A stretch of 64,000 bases of DNA from Anoxybacterium sp963668245 (GCA_963668245.2 OY764195.2:2852001-2916000), one strand, 5' to 3'. Shown: positions 9,110 to 18,275, counted from the first letter of the stretch. The notes: generated by a model not told the origin, from the letters alone. Program-made: numbers and translations.

Positions 9110-9678
9110 GAACGCAGAATTAATTCCACTTTCGTTTAATCAACAATATCTAGCCCAACTTATATTTTACTACCTACTTCCCATTACAGCAAACTTCTTC
9201 ATAAAATAACTAATACAATATTTTCCCTTGAAGCTAATGAAATCTGTACTTTTATCTGCCAACGTCGAAATCACCCTATGTCATCTATATTTCCCCCTAA
9301 AAATCAGGGCAAAAATCGGGCACTTTTCTGCCTAATTTTTGCCCATTTTTTGCTCCAAGACCGCAACATATTGTGGTCTGACTGGCTTATTTATCGTTTT
9401 GACCACAACGTGTCATCAGAATCACCGTCTCAACGTGCCTTGAGTAGACAAAAATGATGTCTTTGGAACCTATTGGGGCCTTGGCGGAATGATATTTTTC
9501 TCGAAACCGGATCACAATAATCCTTTTTTCGAATCCAAACTTCCGCTATTTTAAGCTCAAAAGGGACATCATTTCTGTTCGGCACCTTGTAGTGCTGCTA
9601 CAACTTTACCAGTCAGTAAAAATTGTGCGCAATAAAACTTTCAAACTTGTAGTGGTTTGAGAGCTTTATTCTGAACAA
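9110..9678. other. Gene-free stretch with inverted repeats
   Basis: I find no supportable gene in these 569 bases. Visible structure includes a distant inverted pair (AAATGATGTC near 9454-9463 and GACATCATTT near 9567-9576) and a small hairpin TTGTAG/CTACAA around 9585-9602. A 16-nt arm pair lies at 9631-9670. The last is treated as a separate site. Confidence 0.5.
9631..9670 (-). terminator. Long hairpin 8 nt past the recombinase stop
   Basis: AATAAAACTTTCAAAC (9631-9646) pairs with GTTTGAGAGCTTTATT (9655-9670), 14 of 16 positions complementary. It begins 8 nt beyond the stop of the serine recombinase gene. It lacks a clean T-run, so it may be an mRNA-end hairpin or part of the element's end rather than a classic terminator. 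Confidence 0.5.
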
Positions 9679-11067
9679 TTATTCAATTGTCTCGATAAAG
9701 TCTTTTTCCATAATTAATCCGGATTTAAAGTGTACTGTTGCAGTTTTTTCATTCTTGATGACTATCCGGTCAATCGCCAAATTTAGAATTGACTTTGTTA
9801 TATCATCAACTTCATACTCTTTTTTACCTATTAAATTGACGATCAGAATTGCTTTCGTTTTGATCAAATACACTGTAGCCTCGGTTGGATCAGTTTTCAA
9901 AATTGAAGTGAATAATTCACTGAGTAATTTCAGCATTACTGATTCTCTTACTGTTGCTGACTGTTTGCATTGCGTCGTCCCAGTTTTCAATCGCTCTCGA
10001 CAACGCCAAACAAACGATTTACCACCTTTGTTCTGCCAGGTTACTCTGTTATACGTGCTGTTACATCCGCTACATATAATAAAGCCACTTAGTGGATATG
10101 CTGAGCTGTACCTTTTTCCAAGGTTCTGTTTCATGTTCACGCTTCTTTTTTTCATTTCTTCTTGAACCCGATAAAATTGCTCTTTACTAATAATTGCTTC
10201 ATGGCTATTTCGAACATAGTACTTCTTTACATAGCCGTTATTAAGTACCCTCTTCTTTGTCAGAAAATCAATCGTATATGTCTTTTGCAAAATTGCATCA
10301 CCCATATATTTTTCACATTGAAGCATCTTATAAATCGTTTGATGATGCCAGTTCATTTTTCCTGTTATAGTCCTTATCCCTTCATCCTCAAGAAACCTCG
10401 CAATCGTATACGTTCCAAGTCCTTGAAGATATAAATCAAATATTCTACTGACAACAATAGCTTCTTCAGGGACAATGATTAGCTTCTCATCTTCATTTTT
10501 TGTGTATCCCATAAACTTGTTATGATTTACTTGAACGATTCCTTGCTCAAATTTTCGAACGATACCCCATCTGGTATTCTCACTTAAGTTTCGGCTTTCT
10601 TCTTGTGCTTGGCTACTCAAGATGGTTATAAGTAACTCACCCGTATTGTCCATCGTATCAATGTTCTCTTTTTCAAAGATAATACGAACTTGCCTTTCCT
10701 TTAATTCTCGAATAATCTTCAGAAAATCCACCGTGTTTCTTGCGAACCGACTGATTGACTTTGTAAGAATAAGATCAATTTTGCCAGCATAACAGTCTTC
10801 AATCATAGCATTAAAGCTGTCCCGGAATTTTGTGCCAGTTGCTGCTTTTCCTTCATCGGCATAGATACCCGCACAGTTCCAACTTTTGTTCATTCCTATT
10901 TTTCTTGTGTAATAAGCTATTTGAGCATCATAGCTATTTTCCTGCTGCTCAAATCTTGTACTGACCCTGCAGTATGCTGCTACATTTAAGGTCTTGTGTT
11001 CAATCCTAATATGTGAATCATACTTGGGATCGGGCGGGATTATTGTAATGTCCTTTTCAACTTTCAT
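9679..11067 (-). CDS. Large serine recombinase (solitary)
   Basis: A 462-residue site-specific recombinase. The N-terminal resolvase domain carries the nucleophile Ser36 in AAYCRVST, followed by KSISRFARNTVD and SSQAQEESRNLSENTRWG. A recombinase domain is centred on residues 190-280, and a zinc ribbon has CSGC...CRERL...C near residues 335-375. The C-terminus is shorter than in the ICE recombinases at 22-26 kb, with little coiled coil. The start is ATG 11067 with GAGG 7 nt upstream; a GTG two codons earlier overlaps the ribosome site. Close relatives in this window are the proteins at 22446 and 25020. It probably marks an old element that brought the 1-9 kb accessory genes. Confidence 0.9.
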   Translation of the reverse strand: MKVEKDITIIPPDPKYDSHIRIEHKTLNVAAYCRVSTRFEQQENSYDAQIAYYTRKIGMNKSWNCAGIYADEGKAATGTKFRDSFNAMIEDCYAGKIDLILTKSISRFARNTVDFLKIIRELKERQVRIIFEKENIDTMDNTGELLITILSSQAQEESRNLSENTRWGIVRKFEQGIVQVNHNKFMGYTKNEDEKLIIVPEEAIVVSRIFDLYLQGLGTYTIARFLEDEGIRTITGKMNWHHQTIYKMLQCEKYMGDAILQKTYTIDFLTKKRVLNNGYVKKYYVRNSHEAIISKEQFYRVQEEMKKRSVNMKQNLGKRYSSAYPLSGFIICSGCNSTYNRVTWQNKGGKSFVWRCRERLKTGTTQCKQSATVRESVMLKLLSELFTSILKTDPTEATVYLIKTKAILIVNLIGKKEYEVDDITKSILNLAIDRIVIKNEKTATVHFKSGLIMEKDFIETIE

Positions 11068-11078
11068 TTTCACACCTC

Positions 11079-11125
11079 TTTCATATGCAATACTAAAATT
11101 CTATTTTATAAGATTGCATATGAAA
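11079..11125. promoter_or_regulatory. 13-bp perfect inverted repeat upstream of recombinase
   Basis: TTTCATATGCAAT (11079-11091) is repeated inverted as ATTGCATATGAAA (11113-11125) around 21 nt of AT-rich DNA. On the minus strand the downstream arm ends just before the GAGG ribosome site of the recombinase gene. It could be an operator straddling the promoter or a leader hairpin. Confidence 0.55.
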
Positions 11126-11181
11126 TTTGAAGGTGCTATTTCTTCGTTTGATTAGTCTTAAATCACAAGTGAAAATATGAC

Positions 11182-11748
11182 CTATTCCAATCTTCCCCAT
11201 TTCATCTCGTTACCTTCTGAGTCGTATTTTTTGCGTTTTGCCTTTACCTCATCCATTGTAATGCGATAAACGCAGGTATATTTTTCTCCTGACTTTATTG
11301 CTTGCTGAAAATAGGCCATTTTATCCGGTGTATATTTTCGGCAAATGAGTTTTAAAGCATGAATTTTTTCATCTGTATCCAAGACTTCTTGTATCTTACC
11401 GGTCACAATTGCGGACTCGAACTCAGTTGTAAATACACTGCTAATCAGTTGTACCGTTTTTTCGTCGTCTTTAGTCATTTCATCTAGTTGAGATGTCGTA
11501 AAAAGATTTGGTACATTGACCTCACCGACGAAGACAATCTTAACCTGATTATTGTCTAAGAATAAATCTACTTTGGTTCCCTCTCTTGCTGAATGAAAGT
11601 ATAAAAACTCATCATATCGGACTATAGATAACGGAATGCTATAGGGTGTGCCACTTCCGGTATCAATGATTGAAAGAACACCATAGCGTGATCGATCAAT
11701 AACTTGTTTTGCAAACTCTGTGTTCATCTCTCTATCTTTTCTTCTCAT
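11182..11748 (-). CDS. Pyridoxamine 5'-phosphate oxidase-like flavin split-barrel protein (Nim-like)
   Basis: A 188-residue protein of the FMN-binding split-barrel superfamily. It has GVLSIIDTGSGTPYSIPLS near residues 23-41, FLYFHSAREGTKVDLF near 49-64, then VKIVFVGE and the C-terminal ESAIVTGKIQEVLD strand set, as in NimA/NimC-like proteins. These bind flavin and reduce small nitro or oxidised compounds; the substrate here is unknown. GGAG lies 7 nt before the ATG. It is the last gene of the minus-strand run from the cupin gene (18275), 33 nt after the CGGC gene, so a role in nitrogen-oxide stress is plausible. Confidence 0.85.
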   Translation of the reverse strand: MRRKDREMNTEFAKQVIDRSRYGVLSIIDTGSGTPYSIPLSIVRYDEFLYFHSAREGTKVDLFLDNNQVKIVFVGEVNVPNLFTTSQLDEMTKDDEKTVQLISSVFTTEFESAIVTGKIQEVLDTDEKIHALKLICRKYTPDKMAYFQQAIKSGEKYTCVYRITMDEVKAKRKKYDSEGNEMKWGRLE

Positions 11749-11781
11749 ATAAACACTCCAGCATCCTAAACTCGCATCATA

Positions 11782-12114
11782 TTAATGTGTATAGTCAATG
11801 ATTCTGATCTCAGTCCCTACCTTTTTTTCGATTGCTGCTTTCATTTGCTCTGCGTGGGGACAAGCAAATCCTATTGGATTTCCTCTGGTTATATAAGATG
11901 CAAGAACGATTGTATCCGCTCCTCTTTTAACCATCTCCGCGACTCGAGTGACTGTCTTTTTTCCAGGACAGCCACCACATGTTGTTAGACCAATAACTTC
12001 AATGTCCTCTTCGATATTTTCTAAAGCTAATTTTTTGGTGTTCATTACTTTAAAACAGGTGGCCGCAGGACACATGTCTTCTGTTTGCATACACCTAATT
12101 AAGCCTACTTTCAT
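11782..12114 (-). CDS. CGGC domain-containing protein
   Basis: A 110-residue protein with the diagnostic TTCGGCPGKKTV segment (residues about 44-55), further cysteines at RCMQTEDMCPAATCF, and a C-terminal ACPHAEQ. The conserved cysteines suggest binding of metal or an iron-sulfur centre. The family is often found near iron-sulfur and anaerobic stress genes, but its biochemical role is unknown. It sits 25 nt after the chemoreceptor gene and 33 nt before the flavin-barrel gene in the same transcription unit. The ribosome site is weak (GTGAGAT), suggesting dependence on upstream translation. Confidence 0.85.
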   Translation of the reverse strand: MKVGLIRCMQTEDMCPAATCFKVMNTKKLALENIEEDIEVIGLTTCGGCPGKKTVTRVAEMVKRGADTIVLASYITRGNPIGFACPHAEQMKAAIEKKVGTEIRIIDYTH

Positions 12115-12139
12115 GTTCTTATCTCACACTTAAATCCAA

Positions 12140-13786
12140 TCATATTTTAAATTTACCTACAATTTTTGTTAATTCATCTGCCATTTCATTAATTGAACTT
12201 ATGTTTGCAGAAACTTCTTGGAAGGATGCAGTCTGTTCTTCGACAGCAGATGCGACATCTTGAGTATTTCCTGCATTTTGAACTGCTACACCTTGAATGT
12301 CTTTTGCAGAATGCGTTATATCACTAAACTCACTGTTCACTTTAGAAGATATCCCCATGATTTCTTGTGACTCATTTAATGTAATAGTGGTCCGAATAAG
12401 AATTTCTTTAAGTTCATTTTTTAGTGTCTCCATTGATCGCTCTTGTATTTTTGTCTTATCTACAAGCTCATCCATAGAAGTTTTTACATTGCTGGTCTTA
12501 TCACCAATGCTTGAGACAATATTACTAATTTTTTTAGCAGACACAGATGTTTCTTCTGCAAGTTTTCGTATTTCATCAGCAACTACAGCAAAGCCTCTTC
12601 CAGCTTCGCCCGCCCTTGCTGCTTCAATGGATGCATTTAGAGCCAATAAGTTTGTTTGCGAAGAAATGCTATGAATTAAATCAACAATGGCTTTGATTTC
12701 TTCCGATGACTGATTCAAATCTTCAACAGTATTTGAGGCAGATTTAATAGAATAAATAAATTCCGTAAGTTCATTTGATTGTGTAAGAACTTGACGATCT
12801 CCATTTGCAACAGACTCTTGGGATTTTTCAGACGATTTTAATGTTTCTAAAGCTTTATGTGACACCAGTTCAATATCCATTTTAATCTCTTTTACCATGT
12901 CGTTTAATTGATCCAATTTATTGTTTTGCAAAACAGATCCTTCTGCAACTTCCATAGAGGACATCGCAATCATCTCAGTAGATTTTGTGAGTTCTTCTGT
13001 TGTGTTTGTGATGGCATTCATATTGTCCGAAAGCACGAGTGATATCTTTGATATTTCTTTAACGATGCCATGAATATTGCCAATAAATTTATTGAAATAG
13101 TGTATCATTTCAGCCGTTTCATCTTTACTCTTACTTTCAATCCGTTTGGTTAAATCTCCATTGCCTTCCGAAAGATCTTTTAAGTCCTCAATAAGTGCAT
13201 TAATAGGATTTCTAATCCCCTTATTTAACAACATGAACGATAGTAGACCAACTACTACGGCAATTACCAACAAAATACCATTCGTAACTTTTGCTGTAGC
13301 AACTTTTGAGCTAGAGTATTCCGAATAGCCTGTAACCATATCATTAATAGTATTTACAAAATCTGCAACTTCAGCATTTATAAGTTCCAAGGCAGTTTTA
13401 TCTCCACTGTTTAAAACGCTAATGTACGCACCTTTATATGAACTATTCCATTTCTCGCTTATTTGTTTTAATTCAACTTGTGTCTCTTTGTGTGTCATAA
13501 TTGAAAGACCCTTTTCTACATTCCCTTCTGACACATCTTTGATAATTTCATCAAATTGACTAATGCTTGCTTCAAGACTTTTACTGGAGTCTTGATCTTT
13601 TGTATTCACTATGATGTTGGCAAGTTGAGCCATCTTATAACTACTTGCCCTTAATTTTCCCGCTTGATTAACAAAGTTCGCATCGCTTTCCATCGCTTGA
13701 TAAGTTATAAAATTTATACCTACCATTGCAATTGAAAAAAGAATTAAAAGGCCAAAAGTTAACAATAATTTGTGTTTAATTTTCAT
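12140..13786 (-). CDS. Methyl-accepting chemotaxis protein with NarX-like P-box sensor
   Basis: A 548-residue chemoreceptor. TM1 (residues about 8-28) is followed by a periplasmic helical sensor opening with NQAGKLRASSY at 40-50. This closely resembles the nitrate/nitrite-binding P-box of NarX (N.AG.LRM..Y; PilJ/NIT-type domain). TM2 is near 168-188, HAMP near 190-240, and the signalling tip has NLLALNASIEAARAGEAGRGFAVVADE. It signals to CheA/CheW at the membrane. Its N-terminal half is paralogous to the adjacent diguanylate cyclase, with the P-box at the same residue numbers. The position downstream of hcp and the flavodiiron gene suggests it senses nitrate, nitrite or a related nitrogen oxide; that is inference. 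Confidence 0.92.
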   Translation of the reverse strand: MKIKHKLLLTFGLLILFSIAMVGINFITYQAMESDANFVNQAGKLRASSYKMAQLANIIVNTKDQDSSKSLEASISQFDEIIKDVSEGNVEKGLSIMTHKETQVELKQISEKWNSSYKGAYISVLNSGDKTALELINAEVADFVNTINDMVTGYSEYSSSKVATAKVTNGILLVIAVVVGLLSFMLLNKGIRNPINALIEDLKDLSEGNGDLTKRIESKSKDETAEMIHYFNKFIGNIHGIVKEISKISLVLSDNMNAITNTTEELTKSTEMIAMSSMEVAEGSVLQNNKLDQLNDMVKEIKMDIELVSHKALETLKSSEKSQESVANGDRQVLTQSNELTEFIYSIKSASNTVEDLNQSSEEIKAIVDLIHSISSQTNLLALNASIEAARAGEAGRGFAVVADEIRKLAEETSVSAKKISNIVSSIGDKTSNVKTSMDELVDKTKIQERSMETLKNELKEILIRTTITLNESQEIMGISSKVNSEFSDITHSAKDIQGVAVQNAGNTQDVASAVEEQTASFQEVSANISSINEMADELTKIVGKFKI

Positions 13787-13823
13787 CTAAATAGCCACCT
13801 TTCATGTCGTTTGATTTTGTTCT

Positions 13824-15047
13824 TTAAATTGAGCTTTCTTTGATTTTAATAATTTTAACCTTTAATTCTTCTTTGATATATTTCTTTTCAGCGTACATTT
13901 TGTCATCTGCTAATTTAATTAAGGATTCTACTTCAGATATTTCATAGCTTCCAAAATCCACTATACCATGGCTTACACTGATAATATATCGCCTGCCTTC
14001 TTCGATGTTGATTTGTTCATATCTATAATTGATACGGTCCCATACTTTTTCAGCAATCTCTTGGTCGATTCCATTAAAAACAACTAAGAATTCATCTCCA
14101 CCCATTCTGATAATAAAATCCACTTCACGAATTTCATGCTTAATGCCCTCAACTGCGCTTACAATAAGTTCATCTCCAAATTGATGCCCTAATTGATCAT
14201 TAACCTCTTTAAGTCCGTTAATATCAATGAAGCAAAGGCTTAGTTTTAAATGTCTCCTATTATCATATTGGAGCATCCGGCTGAGTTTTGACAATCCAGA
14301 TCTCCTATTAAGTGTCTTGGTAAGCTGATCATACATCAACTCGTTGAAATACTCAGTCATTTCAGATATTTCATCTGTGTTTATGTCCTTAAGTCGTTTT
14401 AAACCTTCGTCATCGATAAGTGACAACTCCTTCAATTCTCTCATAAGAAGCTTCAACGGTTTTCTTATTCGTTTATTGGTAGAAATAAATGAATAAAAGG
14501 TAACTGCAATTATAACCAATACCAGCCCACCGTTTATCATGAATGCTCTTGTTATTTTCCCTCTTGCATATATAGAAAAAGATGCAACCATCTCATTGAT
14601 GTCATTAACATAGGAATCGACTTCTTGATTAATTTTCTCACATGACTTCTCATCTGGCTTATTATTCACAATACTAAGATATGCAGGTTTAAATACCTCT
14701 CGCCATTCTTTTAATATGGTTTCCAATCTCACAATCGTTTGAGGGTGATCAACTAAAATTAAATTCTTATCATTTCCGATTAATAGCATTAAGGTCGTAT
14801 CAAACTCCTCAATCCTCAAACTTAAATTTGAAATAAGAATTTCATTGTGGTCTCTATCAATTACGGTTGTTATTTGATTGGATATCTGAGCCATATTATA
14901 ACCCAGCATTCTCAACTTTCCTGCTTGATTAATTATATTGGCGTCGTTCTCCATATCCTTATACGTACAAATATTGATAAAAACAATGATAAGTGCTAGA
15001 ACAACTAGAATTCCGTGTGTTAATAGTAATTGATTTTTAATTTTCAC
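13824..15047 (-). CDS. Diguanylate cyclase with NarX-like P-box sensor
   Basis: A 407-residue membrane-bound GGDEF enzyme that makes cyclic di-GMP from GTP. TM1 is at 8-28, and the extracytoplasmic helical sensor has a P-box-like NQAGKLRMLGY at 40-50. TM2 is near 170-190, followed by HAMP. The GGDEF domain has an intact active site (MGGDEFLVVF) and a product-inhibition I-site REVD five residues before it, so it should be active and feedback controlled. The start is GTG with GGGGTG upstream. It begins just after the hcp terminator and lies 37 nt before the chemoreceptor gene. The pair looks like a duplicated sensor joined to two outputs. Confidence 0.92.
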   Translation of the reverse strand: MKIKNQLLLTHGILVVLALIIVFINICTYKDMENDANIINQAGKLRMLGYNMAQISNQITTVIDRDHNEILISNLSLRIEEFDTTLMLLIGNDKNLILVDHPQTIVRLETILKEWREVFKPAYLSIVNNKPDEKSCEKINQEVDSYVNDINEMVASFSIYARGKITRAFMINGGLVLVIIAVTFYSFISTNKRIRKPLKLLMRELKELSLIDDEGLKRLKDINTDEISEMTEYFNELMYDQLTKTLNRRSGLSKLSRMLQYDNRRHLKLSLCFIDINGLKEVNDQLGHQFGDELIVSAVEGIKHEIREVDFIIRMGGDEFLVVFNGIDQEIAEKVWDRINYRYEQINIEEGRRYIISVSHGIVDFGSYEISEVESLIKLADDKMYAEKKYIKEELKVKIIKIKESSI

Positions 15048-15068
15048 AAAAGCACCCCTATTATTAAA

Positions 15069-15097
15069 AGAGCAGTCTCAATTTCTGAGACTGCTCT
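15069..15097 (-). terminator. Rho-independent terminator after hcp
   Basis: AGAGCAGTCTCA (15069-15080) pairs perfectly with TGAGACTGCTCT (15086-15097) around a 5-nt loop, followed on the minus strand by TTTTAATAAT. The next gene starts only about 20 nt further on, leaving no room for a promoter. Partial read-through probably feeds the cyclase and chemoreceptor genes, making this an attenuator of their expression. Confidence 0.85.
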
Positions 15098-15103
15098 CCA
15101 AAA

Positions 15104-16732
15104 TTATTCCATGAAGAACTTTATGTCATCTTCAGCAGTACCAATACCTGCAATTCCAAAGGTCTCAACTAACACTTTTGCAACGTTTGGTGACAAGAAA
15201 CCTGGAAGTGTTGGTCCGAGGTGAATATTCTTAACGCCAAGGTATAAAAGCGCTAGAAGCACAATGACAGCCTTCTGTTCATACCACGCTATATTATAGG
15301 CAATTGGAAGCTCATTGATATCTTCTAATCCGAAAACTTCTTTAAGTTTTAACGCAATAATCGCTAATGAGTAAGAATCATTACACTGTCCCGCATCAAG
15401 GACTCTAGGAATACCACCGATATCTCCAAGTGGCAATTTATTGTATCTGTATTTTGCACAACCTGCAGTGAGAATAACTGTATCTTTAGGAAGTTTTTCA
15501 GCAAATTCTGTATAATACTCTCTTGACTTCATTCTGCCATCGCAACCTGCCATAACAAAGAATTTCTTAATCGCACCTGATTTAACGGCATCAACCACTT
15601 TATCAGCTAGTGCAAATACTTGTTCATGTGCAAAACCACCAACTATTGATCCTGTTTCAATTTCAGTTGGTGATGGACATTTTTTCGCCATTTCAATAAT
15701 TGCAGAAAAGTCTTTCTTTCCTTGTTTGTCTGCAACTATGTGTGTACATCCCGGAAATCCTGATGCACCAGATGTGAAAATTCTATTTTTTATTTCGTCT
15801 GTTCTCGGTGGTACAATACAATTCGTAGTAAATAGGATTGGTCCATTGAATGGTCCAAACTCATCTACTTGACGCCACCAAGAACCACCATAGTTCCCAG
15901 CAAAGTTATCAAATTTTTTGAAGAATGGATAATAATGAGCTGGCAACATTTCACTATGGGTATAAATATCCACTCCTGTATCCTTTGTTTGATCCAATAA
16001 TTGCTCTAAATCTGTAAGATCATGACCCGATATAAGAATTGCAGGATTCTTTCTGACACCTATGTTGACACTCGTGATTTCTGGATTGCCGTATTTTGAA
16101 GTATTGGCTTCATCCAAAAGAGCCATTGCAGAAACACCAAACTGACCAGTTTTTAGTGTTAATGCAACCAGCTGATCTGCAGTCAACGAATTATCAAGAG
16201 TGGCAGCTAGTGCTTCATAAATAAAAGCGTTAATTTCAGTGTTCTCTTTGCCAATATTAAGTGCATGATGTGTATAAGCCGCCATACCTTTTAAACCGTA
16301 AATAATGAGTTCTCTTAATGATCTAACGTCTTCATTTTCAGTAGCAAGTACACCAACATTAGATGCTTTTTCAAGCATTGAAGCCCGATCTGTAACAGCA
16401 AATACGCCTGCATCGCATAGTTGAATGCCAGGAGCCTTTTGCTTAAGCTCATCTCTTAACAGGATCATGTTTTGAATTTGTTTTTCAATAGCAATTTCAT
16501 CAAAGTTTGCATTTGTGATAGTGATAAACAAACTCTTAAGTACTTCGTGATTGACTTCACTTAAAGATGCAACGTCTAAGTTTCCCTTAGTAACTACGTC
16601 TGCAACACCTTTACAAGCATAAATTAGTAAATCCTGCAATTTAGCAACTTCTTCATTTTTTCCGCATACACCTTTGATTGTACATCCGGTGTTTTTGACT
16701 GTCTCTTGACATTGATAACAAAACATACTCAT
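15104..16732 (-). CDS. hcp: Hybrid-cluster protein (hydroxylamine/NO reductase)
   Basis: A 542-residue Hcp. The N-terminal cysteines C5-x2-C8-x8-C17-x5-C23 (MFCYQCQETV...GCTIKGVC) bind the proximal iron-sulfur cluster with the spacing of anaerobe-type Hcp. Later conserved segments include GSWWRQVDEFGPFNGPILFTT, FPGCTHI, CDGRMKSREYY and TAGCAKYRYN, which ligate the hybrid Fe-S-O cluster. Hcp reduces nitric oxide (or hydroxylamine) and drives protein S-nitrosylation in known systems; it is cytoplasmic. AGGAGG lies before the ATG. It follows the flavodiiron gene by 25 nt and ends at a strong terminator. This fits nitrosative-stress induction by the adjacent Crp/Fnr protein. Confidence 0.96.
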   Translation of the reverse strand: MSMFCYQCQETVKNTGCTIKGVCGKNEEVAKLQDLLIYACKGVADVVTKGNLDVASLSEVNHEVLKSLFITITNANFDEIAIEKQIQNMILLRDELKQKAPGIQLCDAGVFAVTDRASMLEKASNVGVLATENEDVRSLRELIIYGLKGMAAYTHHALNIGKENTEINAFIYEALAATLDNSLTADQLVALTLKTGQFGVSAMALLDEANTSKYGNPEITSVNIGVRKNPAILISGHDLTDLEQLLDQTKDTGVDIYTHSEMLPAHYYPFFKKFDNFAGNYGGSWWRQVDEFGPFNGPILFTTNCIVPPRTDEIKNRIFTSGASGFPGCTHIVADKQGKKDFSAIIEMAKKCPSPTEIETGSIVGGFAHEQVFALADKVVDAVKSGAIKKFFVMAGCDGRMKSREYYTEFAEKLPKDTVILTAGCAKYRYNKLPLGDIGGIPRVLDAGQCNDSYSLAIIALKLKEVFGLEDINELPIAYNIAWYEQKAVIVLLALLYLGVKNIHLGPTLPGFLSPNVAKVLVETFGIAGIGTAEDDIKFFME

Positions 16733-16757
16733 TTTAGTCCTCCTTAGTTATAACACT

Positions 16758-17951
16758 TTATAATTTAGCTATTGTTTCCCCAAAATTTACTGCTTCAACA
16801 AGAGCATTGCCATCTGGATTCCATTGATTCCTATGCCCTTCGCTGATTATAGAAAAACCTGCATTGTCCATCAACTCATTCAATACCTTTACAGATTCAC
16901 CGCTCCATCCGTAACAACCAAATGTAGCAGCTTGTTTATTTTTAAACTTCATACTTTTCATTAAGTGAATAAAGCCAGCTATAGAGTGTAAAACACTATT
17001 GCCAACTGTAGGAGAACCTATAATAACAGTTTTCGACTTGAAAACCTCAGTAATAATATCATTCTCATCACTTTTGGCAAGATTAAATATCTTTACAACT
17101 ACATTAGAATCTACAATCGCAATTCCCTCAGCAATTTTTTCGGCTAATAATTTAGTGCCATTCCACATCGTGTCATAGATAATTGTAATTTGATTTTCTT
17201 GATAATCATTTGCCCAATTGATATATTTTTCGACAATTTGCATCGGATTCTCTCGCCATATGACGCCATGACTTGTAGCAATCATATCAATTGGTAAATT
17301 CAATGAAACAACTTCATCAAGCTTCTTTCTCAGGATAGAATTAAAGGGTGTTAAAATGTTAGCAAAATACTTTATTGACTCGTTATAGAGATCGCACTGA
17401 TCTACAAGATCATTAAATAATTTTTCTGTAGCCAAGTGTTGCCCAAAAGCATCGTTACTGAATAGTATGTTATCTTGTGTTAAATAAGTAGCCATACTAT
17501 CTGGCCAATGCAACATTGACATTTCAACAAATATCAATTCTTTTCCATTTCCAATATCAATTTTATCTCCCGTTTTAACCACTTGGAAGTTCCAGTCTCG
17601 ATGATATTGACCTTTTAAAGATTTAACTGCATTTGCAGTACAATAAATCGGTGTATTAGGAATATGTTTCATTAAAGCCGGAAGTGCTCCGCTATGGTCA
17701 ACCTCTCCATGGTTTGCTACAATATAATCAATTTTGGTTAAATCAATTTCTCTTGATAAATTTTCAACAAACTCTTCAGCAAAAGGTGCCCATACTGTAT
17801 CAATCAGGACTGTCTTTTCTTCTTGAATTAGATAAGAGTTATACGTTGAACCTTTATGGGTTGAGTATTCATCCCCATGAAATGATTGAAGTTCCCAGTC
17901 TACCTTTCCTACCCATGATACATTGTTTTTTACAAGTTTTTTCATGTGCAT
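16758..17951 (-). CDS. fprA: Flavodiiron protein (anaerobic NO/O2 reductase)
   Basis: About 397 residues. The N-terminal beta-lactamase-like diiron domain carries HGEVDHSGAL (HxExDH ligands, near residue 80) and WPDSMATYL and SNDAFGQHLA. The C-terminal flavodoxin domain is at about 255-395 (IIYDTMWNGTKLLAEKI, then GSPTVGNSVLHS). Such proteins reduce NO to N2O or O2 to water using FMN and a diiron centre. There is no rubredoxin extension, so an external rubredoxin or ferredoxin must supply electrons. AGGAG precedes three candidate starts (GTG 17954, ATG 17951, ATG 17945); I chose 17951. It forms an operon with the cupin gene (12 nt upstream) and hcp. Confidence 0.94.
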   Translation of the reverse strand: MHMKKLVKNNVSWVGKVDWELQSFHGDEYSTHKGSTYNSYLIQEEKTVLIDTVWAPFAEEFVENLSREIDLTKIDYIVANHGEVDHSGALPALMKHIPNTPIYCTANAVKSLKGQYHRDWNFQVVKTGDKIDIGNGKELIFVEMSMLHWPDSMATYLTQDNILFSNDAFGQHLATEKLFNDLVDQCDLYNESIKYFANILTPFNSILRKKLDEVVSLNLPIDMIATSHGVIWRENPMQIVEKYINWANDYQENQITIIYDTMWNGTKLLAEKIAEGIAIVDSNVVVKIFNLAKSDENDIITEVFKSKTVIIGSPTVGNSVLHSIAGFIHLMKSMKFKNKQAATFGCYGWSGESVKVLNELMDNAGFSIISEGHRNQWNPDGNALVEAVNFGETIAKL

Positions 17952-17963
17952 CACGCTCCTTTT

Positions 17964-18275
17964 CTATTGTGGCGCAGGGGCTTTAACGATAATAAGCTCA
18001 AGTATATCTGTGTCTAAATTCTTAACGTTCATTTTAGTTTTAAATGGAATCTTAAGAAGAGTACCTTCGCTATATTTATTGATACTTTGTTCGTCAAGTC
18101 CAATGGATAATGTACCCCTTAAAACAGTCATATAAACAATTGAATTGGCAAAATGTTCTGGCAGTCCTTCATCTTTGTTAAACACCATATGAATATAATG
18201 AATGTTTTCGTCCTGAATTACTTTTTCAACCATCCGTTCATTTCCAACAGACATTTTATAAACTTGTTCTATCAT
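17964..18275 (-). CDS. Small cupin-domain protein
   Basis: A 103-residue single cupin: IHYIHMVFNKDEGLPEHFANSI (residues about 25-46) gives the first histidine-containing motif, and LRGTLSIGLDEQS with YSEGTLLKIPFKTKMNVKN gives the second. The cupin metal site seems partly conserved. It is probably cytoplasmic, substrate unknown. It is the first gene of the flavodiiron/hcp operon, with AAAGGTGG before the ATG. Its upstream region contains the palindrome at 18335-18350 shared with the divergent Crp/Fnr gene. Small cupins often accompany hcp and flavodiiron genes in anaerobes. Confidence 0.8.
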   Translation of the reverse strand: MIEQVYKMSVGNERMVEKVIQDENIHYIHMVFNKDEGLPEHFANSIVYMTVLRGTLSIGLDEQSINKYSEGTLLKIPFKTKMNVKNLDTDILELIIVKAPAPQ

